A stretch of 64,000 nt of DNA from Myxococcota bacterium (GTDB taxonomy: Bacteria; Myxococcota_A; UBA9160; SMWR01): the NCBI GenBank assembly GCA_022447545.1, contig JAKVBI010000019.1, positions 62,001-126,000 of the forward strand, in the 5' to 3' direction. Positions 17,450-25,836 of the stretch are shown here, piece after piece; the stretch's first letter is position 1; every line of letters begins with the position of its first letter. The position numbers were made by a program, and so were the translations under genes. The notes beneath the pieces are model-generated. The model did not search any database, was not told the DNA's origin, and saw only the letters and a program-made list of their open reading frames with translations.

Positions 17450-18574
17450 CTATTCGGGCGAGAGGGTGCTCAAGCGCTCGACGGCGTCGAGGTAGCCCTC
17501 GACCATCTCCAGGATGACTTCCCGTGACGAACGGATGTCGTTCATCAAGCCCACGGTCTGCCCCACCGGGTTGAAGGCGACGGCCTGGGCTTGTTCCGAG
17601 GATGCGTAGCGGCTGGTTCGCGTAATGGCGTCCATGGTGACCATGTTTTGGAGCGGCATGCCCAGAGGGTCGGGTGTGTCGTCCTCAGCCCAGGCCTCGG
17701 TCCAGTCGTTCTTGAGCATGCGGCACGGCTTGCCCGTGAAGGAGCGCGAACGCACGGTGTCCTGGCTGGATGCCTGGAGGTAGGAGGCCATCTGGGCCGG
17801 AGGGCACTCGGCTTCCTGAACGGTCAGCCACACCGACCCCGTCCAGACCCCGGCAGCGCCCAAAGCCAGGGCCGCTGCCGCCTGCTGACCCGTGGCGATT
17901 CCCCCGGCCGCGAGCACCGGAACGGGGGCCACGGCCTCGATGATCTGAGGCCACAACACGAGACTTCCGACTTCGCCGGTGTGTCCACCTCCCTCGGTTC
18001 CCTGGGCAATGATGAAGTCGAGGCCGGCCTCCTTGTGTTGGAGGGCCTGATGGACCTTGCCACACAGGGCGCCGACCAGACGCCCGCTTTGTTGAACCCG
18101 TTCCACGACCTCGGGCGGTGGCGTGCCGAGAGCGTTGGCGATCACCGTGACCTTCTCGTGCTGGAGGGCCACGTCGAGCTGGGGCGTCGCCGTGGCGAGG
18201 CTCATCCCGAGCAGTTCGTGGTGTTTTTCTTCGGGTGGCATTTCGGGTACGCCGTGGTCGGCCAGGAGCTTGGCAGCGAACTCCCGGTGCTGAACCGGAA
18301 TCGCGGCGAGCAGCTGCTCTTCGAGCTTCGCCGGGTCGAGTTCTCCCATGCCCTCGTACCGCTGGGGGATGACCAGATCGACCCCATAGGGGTGGTCACC
18401 GACATGCTCGTCGATCCACTGGCACTCGATTTCCAGCTGTTCGGGTGAGAACCCGACCGCTCCCAGGACACCGAAGCCACCGGCTTTGGAGACGGCCGCG
18501 ACAACATCACGACAGTGTGTAAACGCGAAGATCGGAAACTCGATGCCGAGCTTTCGGCCCAATTCGGTCTGCAT
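17450..18574 (-). CDS. Nitronate monooxygenase-like flavoprotein (2-nitropropane dioxygenase family)
   Basis: FMN-dependent TIM-barrel enzyme, 374 aa, of the NPD/nitronate monooxygenase family. The N-terminus MQTELGRKLGIEFPIFAF and AGGFGVLGAVGFSPEQ form the first strands. FIIAQGTEGGGHTGE carries the family's catalytic His region, and PVLAAGGIATGQQ with LALGAAGVWTGS binds the flavin phosphate. The ATG at 18574 has CAGGAG 6-7 nt upstream. The family also includes trans-enoyl reductase-like and polyketide-related members, so the nitronate substrate is not certain. Monocistronic as far as can be seen. Confidence 0.85.
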   Translation of the reverse strand: MQTELGRKLGIEFPIFAFTHCRDVVAAVSKAGGFGVLGAVGFSPEQLEIECQWIDEHVGDHPYGVDLVIPQRYEGMGELDPAKLEEQLLAAIPVQHREFAAKLLADHGVPEMPPEEKHHELLGMSLATATPQLDVALQHEKVTVIANALGTPPPEVVERVQQSGRLVGALCGKVHQALQHKEAGLDFIIAQGTEGGGHTGEVGSLVLWPQIIEAVAPVPVLAAGGIATGQQAAAALALGAAGVWTGSVWLTVQEAECPPAQMASYLQASSQDTVRSRSFTGKPCRMLKNDWTEAWAEDDTPDPLGMPLQNMVTMDAITRTSRYASSEQAQAVAFNPVGQTVGLMNDIRSSREVILEMVEGYLDAVERLSTLSPE

Positions 18575-18671
18575 GGAAGACTCCTGAAGGTCTAAGAGAA
18601 GAGCAGTCGGACTCGGGCAGGATACCACCGCCCATTGAGCTCGGAAGATCGCTACAGGGGCTGGGCCGCCT

Positions 18672-19718
18672 TTAATCTGCCGAAGAAGACGCTGCCGCCA
18701 CCAAAGCGAGCTCTCCAGGCTTGACCGAGGAGAGGTCGAATTTCTTCGCCGAGGTGGACATGCGTGTCAGAGCTGCGCCCATGGCCATGGCAGGTTGGGT
18801 GTCCCCGCGTTTGGCCCGGTGGAAGCGCACGGGGTTGATGCGGGCCACGACGTAGTTGCGCAGGTAGGGGGACTTGAAGCCTCGCTCGTTCAGTTCCTGA
18901 ATGATGCGCGCCACCTCGCCTTCGATTTCTTCGAGCCGCGACGCGTACCCCTCTCGCTCGCGCAGGCTAGCCACGAGGGTTTTCGAACTGAAGCGATCCA
19001 CCTTCTTGAGAAACGGGCTGTACGCTGCGCCTGCGAAGCGTTTTCGCCGCTCGTACACGATCCCCAGAGTGAGTAGCTCTGCGGACTCGAACTCGGACTC
19101 GAATTCCATTTCCTTGGCACGCCGCCGAGAATCGGCCAGGGCGCGCGCCATCCGGATTACCTCGAGGCTGCGGTCCTTGAGGTTGTGGGCCTTCTCGGTG
19201 TTCAAGGCGAGGATCTTGAAGGCCAGATGTTCGTCCGGGGAGATCAGCGCCATGATCTGCTTGAGGCCGAGAACTTTCGCTGCCGCCAGTCGGTGCCGAC
19301 CGTTGGGGGTCCAGAAGTTCCCCTCGGTACCCCGCACCACGATCAGGGGGTCGAGAAAGGAACCGCTCTCTTCGATCTTGCTCGCCAGTCGCTTCACGTG
19401 GGTGGGCGAGAGATCACGCTGAAAGGGGGTGGGCTCGACGGCTTTGATCGGCAGGCTCGCCATCAGGATCGGCCGTCCGGAAAGTGGCTCGCGGTAGGCG
19501 GCCAGCGGCGCTCCGCCTCGCTCGCGAACTTCGCCGGCGAGTTCGGCGGTGGCCGGGTCCGAGAGTTCGAGCGCGACGTCGCCCGCCTCGAGGCCACGCC
19601 GTTCCTTGCTCGGCGCCAGGTTCTTGCGGGCCGAGACTTTGCGCCGCGTGGACTTCTTGGTCCCGGCGCGTTTCGCGGTCTTCTTCTTGGCGGGCTTCTT
19701 TTGACTTTTCGCAGCCAT
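18672..19718 (-). CDS. Orphan ParB/Srx-domain protein with Lys-rich N-terminal tail
   Basis: DNA-binding-type protein, 348 aa. The first 35 residues are almost all Lys, Arg, Ala and Ser (KKPAKKKTAKRAGTKK), like a histone H1 tail. A ParB N-terminal domain follows: VEPTPFQRDLSPTHVKRLA, then GSFLDPLIVV and TPNGRHRLAAAKVLG, the NGRHR nucleotide-binding motif. The rest is helical and charged. No parA or parS cluster is adjacent, so chromosome partitioning is doubtful; a gene-regulatory or nucleoid role is possible. The ATG at 19718 lacks a ribosome site and has TAGACT 7 nt upstream. Confidence 0.82.
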   Translation of the reverse strand: MAAKSQKKPAKKKTAKRAGTKKSTRRKVSARKNLAPSKERRGLEAGDVALELSDPATAELAGEVRERGGAPLAAYREPLSGRPILMASLPIKAVEPTPFQRDLSPTHVKRLASKIEESGSFLDPLIVVRGTEGNFWTPNGRHRLAAAKVLGLKQIMALISPDEHLAFKILALNTEKAHNLKDRSLEVIRMARALADSRRRAKEMEFESEFESAELLTLGIVYERRKRFAGAAYSPFLKKVDRFSSKTLVASLREREGYASRLEEIEGEVARIIQELNERGFKSPYLRNYVVARINPVRFHRAKRGDTQPAMAMGAALTRMSTSAKKFDLSSVKPGELALVAAASSSAD

Positions 19719-19725
19719 GGCGCGC

Positions 19726-19731
19726 AGTCTA
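19726..19731 (-). promoter_or_regulatory. TAGACT -10-like box before the ParB-like gene
   Basis: TAGACT on the minus strand, 7 nt before the ATG at 19718, with no Shine-Dalgarno sequence. The identical hexamer lies before the gene starting at 47914. Confidence 0.35.
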
Positions 19732-19769
19732 GCGTTCGGGGCCGATCCCCGTCGAAAGGAGGGTGGGGC

Positions 19770-19829
19770 ATGAAGATCGCCTACGTGAACATCTTCTGCC
19801 TCGACCCGATCGATACCGCTCGCGGCTGA
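19770..19829 (+). CDS. 19-codon ORF with consensus ribosome site (VOC N-terminus remnant or leader)
   Basis: ATG AAG ATC GCC to TGA encodes MKIAYVNIFCLDPIDTARG. AAAGGAGG at 19755-19762, 7 nt before the ATG, is one of the best ribosome sites in the window. The peptide resembles the first strand of glyoxalase/bleomycin-resistance (VOC) proteins, which often begin MKIAYVNIFVSDL. The frame after the stop shows no VOC sequence. It could be a decayed VOC gene or a translated leader for pabB, whose start is 91 bp downstream. It is not rich in Trp, Phe or other attenuation codons. Confidence 0.4.
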   Translation: MKIAYVNIFCLDPIDTARG

Positions 19830-19920
19830 GGCGGTGCCCCGGCCCCGCCGCACTCCGGGCGAGTTTCTGGCGAGCCGAGAGGGCTGCGATAGGCTCGGCG
19901 ACTCGCTCGGAGGGTCACAG

Positions 19921-21366
19921 GTGCTGAGCAGCGCATGCGAGATCCTGGAGATCGACGTTTCCGGAGACTTCCTGGAACTGTTCGAGCCGCTGCGTCATGG
20001 CAGTCACACCTGGCTGCTAGACAGCTCTCTGCCTTCCGGACGCCTGGGTCGCTACTGCTTTGGAGGGGCGGATCCCTATCTGGTGCTCCGGGCGCGTGGA
20101 CGGAAGATCGAGTTGGATTGCCGTCGTGGTGTTCGGCCCGATCTGCCAACGGGCCAACGGGTCGTCGAGGGGAATCCCTTCGAGGTGCTTCGCGAACTGC
20201 TTCCGCCCCCTCCGAGCGGAATCACGGCTACGCCACCCTTCATCGGCGGTGTGGTGGGTTATCTGGGGTACGAACTCGTACAGCATCTGGAGCCCTTCGA
20301 ATCCTCGGCGATCGACGATCTCGCGCTTCCGGACATGGTTCTGCTGTTCGTCGATCGCGTTCTGATCTTCGACCATCAGACGGGCAAAGCGATGGCATGC
20401 GGTCTGGGTTTCTCCCAGAATCCGAAGACTGCCCGGAAGCATGCACTCGATGCGGCCAGGGAACTCGAGGTTCAACTCAGAAATGATGGAGACACACGGG
20501 CGGTCGAAGCCTCACTTCGCCCATTGCCCCCTGTGTCCACGCCAGCCGATTTCGATGTGGCCGACTATCGCAAGGCTGTAGATGCGGCACTCGAAGAGAT
20601 CGCCGCTGGAAACGTCTATCAGGCTTGCCTTACGCGAAGGTTCGAGCGTGCATGCCCCGCCGATGCCTTCGATCTCTACCGTGCGGTTCGCCGGAGGAAC
20701 CCAGCGCCCTTTGGCAGCTTCTTCGATCTGCCCGAGGCCGCCATCGTCGGAAGCTCCCCCGAACGTTTTCTGCGGCTTGATACCCAGCGCAATGTGGAGA
20801 GTCGCCCCATCAAGGGAACTCGCCATCGTCACCACGATCCAGAAGAAGACGCCGCCAGCCGCAGAGTTTTGGAAGAATCGGCGAAGGACCAAGCCGAGAA
20901 CCTGATGATCGTCGACCTGGTTCGCAACGACCTCGGTCGCGTTTGCGAAACTGGCAGCGTATCCGTCCCCGAACTGATGTGTATCGAAGATTACGCGTCT
21001 GTGTTCCAAATGGTCTCGACGGTCACAGGTACCCTGCGCAGTGACCGGGATGTCATCGATCTGGTGTGCGCTGCGTTCCCTCCCGGTTCCATGACGGGCG
21101 CCCCGAAGATCGCGGCCATCCATCTACTCGACGGGCTCGAGCCGGTGAGGCGGGGCATCTACTCCGGCGCCATCGGCTATTTCGACGCTCGTGGAGGTGC
21201 CGACCTTTCGGTGGTCATCCGAACGATCCTACTCAGCGAGGGGCGTGCCTTCGTGCATGCGGGGGGTGGCATCGTCGCCGACTCTCGGCCCGATTCTGAA
21301 TTGCGGGAAGTTCTGGACAAGGCCGGTCCTCTCTTTGCAGCCCTGGACGAGGTGGGCGGGCGCTGA
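19921..21366 (+). CDS. pabB: Aminodeoxychorismate synthase component I
   Basis: Converts chorismate and ammonia or glutamine nitrogen to 4-amino-4-deoxychorismate for folate synthesis; 481 aa. It has the TrpE/PabB chorismate-binding fold: SRPIKGTRHRH, NLMIVDLVRNDLGRVC, PPGSMTGAPK and AGGGIVADS. Lys in PIKGT rather than Ala (PIAGT) favours PabB over anthranilate synthase. GTG at 19921 is chosen because GGAGGG lies 6-7 nt upstream and the length fits PabB; the longer frame from 19834 looks non-coding. No pabA or pabC is adjacent. Confidence 0.85.
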   Translation: MLSSACEILEIDVSGDFLELFEPLRHGSHTWLLDSSLPSGRLGRYCFGGADPYLVLRARGRKIELDCRRGVRPDLPTGQRVVEGNPFEVLRELLPPPPSGITATPPFIGGVVGYLGYELVQHLEPFESSAIDDLALPDMVLLFVDRVLIFDHQTGKAMACGLGFSQNPKTARKHALDAARELEVQLRNDGDTRAVEASLRPLPPVSTPADFDVADYRKAVDAALEEIAAGNVYQACLTRRFERACPADAFDLYRAVRRRNPAPFGSFFDLPEAAIVGSSPERFLRLDTQRNVESRPIKGTRHRHHDPEEDAASRRVLEESAKDQAENLMIVDLVRNDLGRVCETGSVSVPELMCIEDYASVFQMVSTVTGTLRSDRDVIDLVCAAFPPGSMTGAPKIAAIHLLDGLEPVRRGIYSGAIGYFDARGGADLSVVIRTILLSEGRAFVHAGGGIVADSRPDSELREVLDKAGPLFAALDEVGGR

Positions 21367-21483
21367 CCTCGGGCTCTCCAATGACCTCCCCTGGGTTATT
21401 CTGAGCCTGCCCTCGACCCGACCCCCCAAATATCTGGACCCGGTGTCGACGGACCGGATGGCGAACCCGAGAGGAGGGATTCC

Positions 21484-22623
21484 ATGGGACCGCTACAGGG
21501 GATGAAGATCATCGAAATCACAGGAATCGGCCCTGGGCCCTTTGCTGGGATGATGCTCGCGGACATGGGCGCGGAAATCCTGCGAATCGACCGGGCTCAT
21601 CAGGCCAGTGCCGATCTCGATCGCGCCCGCAACGACTATCTGAGCCGAGGTCGCCGAAGTATCGCGGTCGATTTGAAGAACCCCGAAGGAATAGACACAG
21701 TGCTGCGTCTCATTGAACGTGCCGATGGTTTGTTCGAGGGGTTCCGCCCGGGTGTCATGGAAAGGCTGGGACTGGGGCCCGACGTTTGTCTGGAGCGCAA
21801 TCCGGGCCTCGTCTACGGACGCATGACGGGGTTCGGCCAGGACGGTCCGCTCGCCCATGCCGCGGGCCACGATATCAACTACATCGCGCTGTCGGGTGCG
21901 CTCGCTCACATCGGACGCAAGGGTCACCCGCCGACGCCGCCCCTCAATCTCGTGGGAGACTTCGGAGGCGGAGGCATGTTGCTGGCGTTCGGGATGGTTT
22001 GTGCGCTCCTCGAGCGGGAACGGTCGGGCCGCGGTCAAGTGGTCGATGCGGCCATGGTGGACGGGTCGGCCTTGCTCTTGACCATTCTGCACTCGGCATT
22101 TCAGTCTGGGAGTTGGAGTGCCGAACGGGGCACCAACATTCTTGACTCTGGCTCCCACTTCTATGACGCCTACGAAACCCGTGATGGCAAGTGGATCTCC
22201 ATCGGTTCCATCGAGCCTCAATTCTATGAAGAACTGCTCGAGCGAACGGGACTCTCGGAAGAAACGCTTCCACCTCAGATGGACCGGTCGAGTTGGGAAT
22301 CCATGAGTGAGCGAATGGCAGATGTCTTCCGGACCAAGACTCGCGACGAGTGGTGCGAGATCATGGAGGGAACCGACGTCTGTTTCGCACCGGTCCTGGA
22401 CATGGGAGAAGCTCCTGAACATCCCCACAACAAAGCTAGGGAGACCTTTGTCAGCCCCGGAGGTCGAACCCAGGCCGCTCCGGCACCTCGTTTCAGCCGT
22501 ACCGAGCCGAAGCTCTCCCTGCCTCCTCCGCTTCCGGGCGCCCATACCGATGAGGCTCTGCGGGAATGGGGGTTCGAGGCGGATGAAATCAACAGGCTTC
22601 GAAGCGCCAAAGCAATCCATTGA
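21484..22623 (+). CDS. mcr: CaiB/BaiF CoA-transferase family protein, alpha-methylacyl-CoA racemase type
   Basis: Probably epimerises 2-methylacyl-CoA thioesters (branched fatty acid or sterol side-chain catabolism); 379 aa. The N-terminal MKIIEITGIGPGPFAGMMLAD and the pair AGHDINY (His) and NLVGDFGGGGM (Asp) correspond to the catalytic His/Asp of AMACR and distinguish it from the CoA transferases. AGGAGGG lies 5 nt before the ATG. It starts a plus-strand run with a ferredoxin 30 bp downstream and an APH-like gene. Confidence 0.87.
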   Translation: MGPLQGMKIIEITGIGPGPFAGMMLADMGAEILRIDRAHQASADLDRARNDYLSRGRRSIAVDLKNPEGIDTVLRLIERADGLFEGFRPGVMERLGLGPDVCLERNPGLVYGRMTGFGQDGPLAHAAGHDINYIALSGALAHIGRKGHPPTPPLNLVGDFGGGGMLLAFGMVCALLERERSGRGQVVDAAMVDGSALLLTILHSAFQSGSWSAERGTNILDSGSHFYDAYETRDGKWISIGSIEPQFYEELLERTGLSEETLPPQMDRSSWESMSERMADVFRTKTRDEWCEIMEGTDVCFAPVLDMGEAPEHPHNKARETFVSPGGRTQAAPAPRFSRTEPKLSLPPPLPGAHTDEALREWGFEADEINRLRSAKAIH

Positions 22624-22653
22624 AGCAAGCCCAGAATCGGAGGATTCAAGCGA

Positions 22654-22872
22654 GTGCCCTGCCGAGTGGAGATCGACAAGCAGAGTTGTCAGTCGTCGGG
22701 CAATTGTGTCGAAGCCGAACCGTCCGCCTTCATCTTTGACGAAGACGTCTTGGCCGAGCCGACACCTGCCGCTGAGACGCTGGATGTAGGGGCACTGCTC
22801 GCCGTGGCGAGAAAATGTCCGGCCATGGCGATCGCGGTGATGGGGCCCGATGGCGAGGAACTCGAACTCTGA
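22654..22872 (+). CDS. [3Fe-4S]-type ferredoxin
   Basis: Small electron carrier, 72 aa. C-Q-S-S-G-N-C (CxxxxxC) followed by KCPAMAI near the C-terminus gives the three cysteines of a [3Fe-4S] cluster. The spacing is typical of ferredoxins that reduce P450s. The GTG at 22654 follows GGAGG by about 11 nt; GTG at 22666 is an alternative. It sits between the AMACR and APH-like genes and could serve the P450 at 8303, although the two are 13 kb apart. Confidence 0.85.
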   Translation: MPCRVEIDKQSCQSSGNCVEAEPSAFIFDEDVLAEPTPAAETLDVGALLAVARKCPAMAIAVMGPDGEELEL

Positions 22873-22938
22873 AGGATCGGGAAGGGCGTGGGTGGGGAGT
22901 CACGGGCCCATCCCTCTCGATCCCACGGGAGTAGCGTG

Positions 22939-24006
22939 ATGTCGAATGGAGAACCGCAGGAACTCGCACCTGTCCGAGCGGACGAACAGATGGATTGGGC
23001 CGCTCTGGAATTGCACTTGCGCGAGAACCTGACCGACCTGAACGGCGATATGGAGGTTCTTCAATTTCCCGGGGGCCACGCCAATCTCACCTACTGGGTC
23101 CGGTTTGGAGATCGGGAGCTCGTGGTGCGGCGCCCCCCGCTGGGCCCTCTGGCGCCGGGCGCCCATGACATGGCGCGTGAGTATGCGGTGCTCTCGAAGT
23201 TGTGGAAGCGTTTCTCACCGGCCCCCCGTGCTCATCTGCTCTGTGAAGACCCGAGTGTGATCGGAGCTACCTTCTTCGTCATGGATCGGCGCCGGGGAGT
23301 CGTCATCCGCGATGAGATTCCCGGCGCGCTGAAGGACCACGACTCGGTGGAAAGGCGTGTGAGCTTCGCCCTGGTCGATGCCATGGCAGAGCTTCATTCC
23401 ATCGACCCCGAGGAGGTCGGGCTTTCGAGCCTCGGCCGTCCCGACGGATTTGTTGCTCGTCAAGTTTCGGGCTGGTACAAGCGATGGGGTCTCGCCAAGG
23501 ACGTGGACCTTCCTCTTTTTGATGAGGTGCACCGACGCCTCGAGGCGACACTTCCCGATGCTTCTCGCGTCAGCATCGTGCACAACGATCTGAAGTTGGA
23601 CAATTGCCAATTCGATCCCAATGATCCGGATCGAGTCGGTTCGATTTTCGACTGGGACATGGCGACTCTGGGAGATCCCGTCATCGACCTTGGCACTTTG
23701 CTCGGGTATTGGCAGGAATCCGATGATGAGATCAAGCGAGGGGCGACGAGGAGCCTGGACATCACCGGCTTCCCCACCCGCCGCGAGATTTCAGAGCGCT
23801 ACGCGAGTCGAACGGGCATTTCGTTGGCGCTCATTGCCTGGTACGAAGCCTTCGCGCTGTGGAAGACTGCCGTGGTGCTGCAGCAGATCTATATTCGGTA
23901 CGTCCGGGGTCAGACGAAAGACGAGAGGTTTGCTTCTCTGGGGGTCCAGGTTCCCGGTCTCGTGACGTTGGCGTCCGAGGTTCTTTCGGGCGCAGAGAGG
24001 GTTTGA
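22939..24006 (+). CDS. APH-family phosphotransferase-like protein (ACAD10/11 N-domain type)
   Basis: Kinase-fold protein, 355 aa. FPGGHANLTYWVRFG and LVVRRPPLGPLAPGAHDM form the nucleotide loop and Lys/Arg strand; VHNDLKLDNCQFD is the catalytic loop and IFDWDMATLGDP the metal-binding site. This version, common near acyl-CoA dehydrogenases, resembles the kinase domain of ACAD10/ACAD11, which phosphorylates 4-hydroxyacyl-CoA during degradation. That function is inferred from neighbours: AMACR, ferredoxin, CoA ligase and two acyl-CoA dehydrogenases. The ATG at 22939 is preferred (GGGAG upstream); an in-frame GTG precedes it directly. Confidence 0.85.
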   Translation: MSNGEPQELAPVRADEQMDWAALELHLRENLTDLNGDMEVLQFPGGHANLTYWVRFGDRELVVRRPPLGPLAPGAHDMAREYAVLSKLWKRFSPAPRAHLLCEDPSVIGATFFVMDRRRGVVIRDEIPGALKDHDSVERRVSFALVDAMAELHSIDPEEVGLSSLGRPDGFVARQVSGWYKRWGLAKDVDLPLFDEVHRRLEATLPDASRVSIVHNDLKLDNCQFDPNDPDRVGSIFDWDMATLGDPVIDLGTLLGYWQESDDEIKRGATRSLDITGFPTRREISERYASRTGISLALIAWYEAFALWKTAVVLQQIYIRYVRGQTKDERFASLGVQVPGLVTLASEVLSGAERV

Positions 24007-24025
24007 AGAGTCATGGGGCGAGAGT

Positions 24026-25669
24026 TCAAACGGACTGAGACTCACCCGAGCCCTGCTCCGTGAGCAGCTGGGTGAGTTTGCGTTTGTCGATCTTCCCACT
24101 GTCGGTGAAGGGTAAGCTCTCCTTCTCGAAGAAGAAGAACTGCCGAGGCACCTTGTAGGCCGCGAGTTCGTTTTTGAGCCGCTTGCGCAGGCTTTCCGCG
24201 TCGAGGGTCTCGCCTTGGTTCAGGATCAGTGCGGCCACGACGTTCTGGCCCCGGTTCGGGTCGGGTACGCCTACCACATAGGCCCCCTGGATCTCTGGAT
24301 AGCTGTCCAACACGATCTCGATTTCGCGGGGCGTGACATTGGCTCCGGCGGTCTTGACCATCTCACCCAGTCGGGCCTTGAAGAACAGGTGCCCTTCGTC
24401 ATTCAGGTAGCCACCGTCTCCCGTGTGATAGAAGCCATTGGCATCGAAGGTCTCCTCGCGTTCTCGCTTGTAGAGTCCCTGCATCAGGCTGTAGCCACGC
24501 ACGCAGATCTCTCCGTACTCGCCCACCGGGAGGGGGTCGCCGGTCTCGGGGTCGGCGATCATGTGCTCCAGGCCTGGAACCCCGGGTCCAAACGAACCCC
24601 GAAGGTGTTCGGGCAGGTCGTAATCCATCTGGTCGATGCTGTGGGGGCCACAGGTTTCGGTCATGCCCAGTGAGTTCGAACGAAGCTCCGGGTCGGTCGG
24701 GCGCGCCTCCTCGGGGAGCAATTCGTACAGGTTTCCCTTTCGGACAGACGAGAGATCACGCTGGGCGAAGGTCGGATGGTCGACCATGGCAGAGGTGTAA
24801 TGGGGCCAGCCAGCAACGATCGTCGCTCGCTCGCCTTCGAGCAGGGCGAGGGTTTCCCCCGCTTCGAAGGCTTCCTCGCAGATCATGAAAGCACCGGTGT
24901 GCATGGTGGAAAGCAGTGTGAATACGAGGCCACCCACCCAGAAAAACGGCATTGGGGAAAAGACGCGATCACTGGGTTGGAGGTCGCGGAAACTGTTGAG
25001 GTTGAAGGAGTGGCGCATGAGAGTGCCCTGGGTGTGGACAGCTCCTTTGGGGTCGGCCGTGCTGCCCGAGCTATAGATCACCGTTGCGGCATCGGCGGGA
25101 CTTACACAAGCCTCCACGATTTCGAGGAAGGTCTCGTCGACGGTTCCATTTTGAGAGGACTCGGCCTCGAATGTTTCGAGTGTTTGTGCCCACGCTGGTG
25201 AGGAGTTCCCCCAGATTACGACTCTCCGTATGTAGGGGAGTTCGGGTACGAAGATTTCAGGAGTGTCGAGTTTGGCCAGGCTGGGTGCGCACTGTTCAAG
25301 GCGCTCCACATAGTCATTGCCAAGTAACTCCGGCCACATCAGCAACGTGTCCACATCCGCGTGGCGGAGCACATAGGCCATTTCGGGTGCCTTGAAGAAG
25401 GTATTGATCGGCACCACCAATGCGCCGATCCGGCTGGCGGCAAAAAAAGCGACGGCAAAGTCGGGCCCGTTGGGCATGAGGATGCCCACGCGGGAACCCT
25501 TGCCAATGCCCGCCGCCAACAGGGACTGCGCGAGTTTGGCCGATTTTCGCTCGGAATCCCGGTAGGTGATTCTCTCGCCGTTCAGCACGACGAGTGGCGA
25601 ATCGCCGAACTCCTCGCTGACGTGATGGAGGAAAGTGGGAATTGTGGGCTCGTAGTCGGGGAATGCCAT
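24026..25669 (-). CDS. AMP-dependent acyl-CoA synthetase/ligase
   Basis: Activates a carboxylic acid to its CoA thioester through an acyl-adenylate; 547 aa. Core motif A5-like NSLGMTETCGP, the P-loop YSSGSTADPKG, YHTGDGGYLNDEG, and the C-terminal Lys in DSGKIDKRKL. ATG at 25669 has AAAGG 8 nt upstream. Convergent with the APH-like gene and divergent from the acyl-CoA dehydrogenase pair; it probably supplies their substrate. Substrate specificity is not visible from sequence. Confidence 0.92.
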   Translation of the reverse strand: MAFPDYEPTIPTFLHHVSEEFGDSPLVVLNGERITYRDSERKSAKLAQSLLAAGIGKGSRVGILMPNGPDFAVAFFAASRIGALVVPINTFFKAPEMAYVLRHADVDTLLMWPELLGNDYVERLEQCAPSLAKLDTPEIFVPELPYIRRVVIWGNSSPAWAQTLETFEAESSQNGTVDETFLEIVEACVSPADAATVIYSSGSTADPKGAVHTQGTLMRHSFNLNSFRDLQPSDRVFSPMPFFWVGGLVFTLLSTMHTGAFMICEEAFEAGETLALLEGERATIVAGWPHYTSAMVDHPTFAQRDLSSVRKGNLYELLPEEARPTDPELRSNSLGMTETCGPHSIDQMDYDLPEHLRGSFGPGVPGLEHMIADPETGDPLPVGEYGEICVRGYSLMQGLYKREREETFDANGFYHTGDGGYLNDEGHLFFKARLGEMVKTAGANVTPREIEIVLDSYPEIQGAYVVGVPDPNRGQNVVAALILNQGETLDAESLRKRLKNELAAYKVPRQFFFFEKESLPFTDSGKIDKRKLTQLLTEQGSGESQSV

Positions 25670-25836
25670 CTTTCAACCTTTACACGAATTACAGGGCGAG
25701 GTGAAGCCCCAGAAATCGAGAATTGGTGGGAGGCGCTGGCCTCCGGGGAGCTGCACCAGCCTCCCTCTACGCCTCACCCAGGGACACCTGTGTGATAGGG
25801 TTCGGTCTCGTCCAGTGAATGACGGAGGGGACGGGC

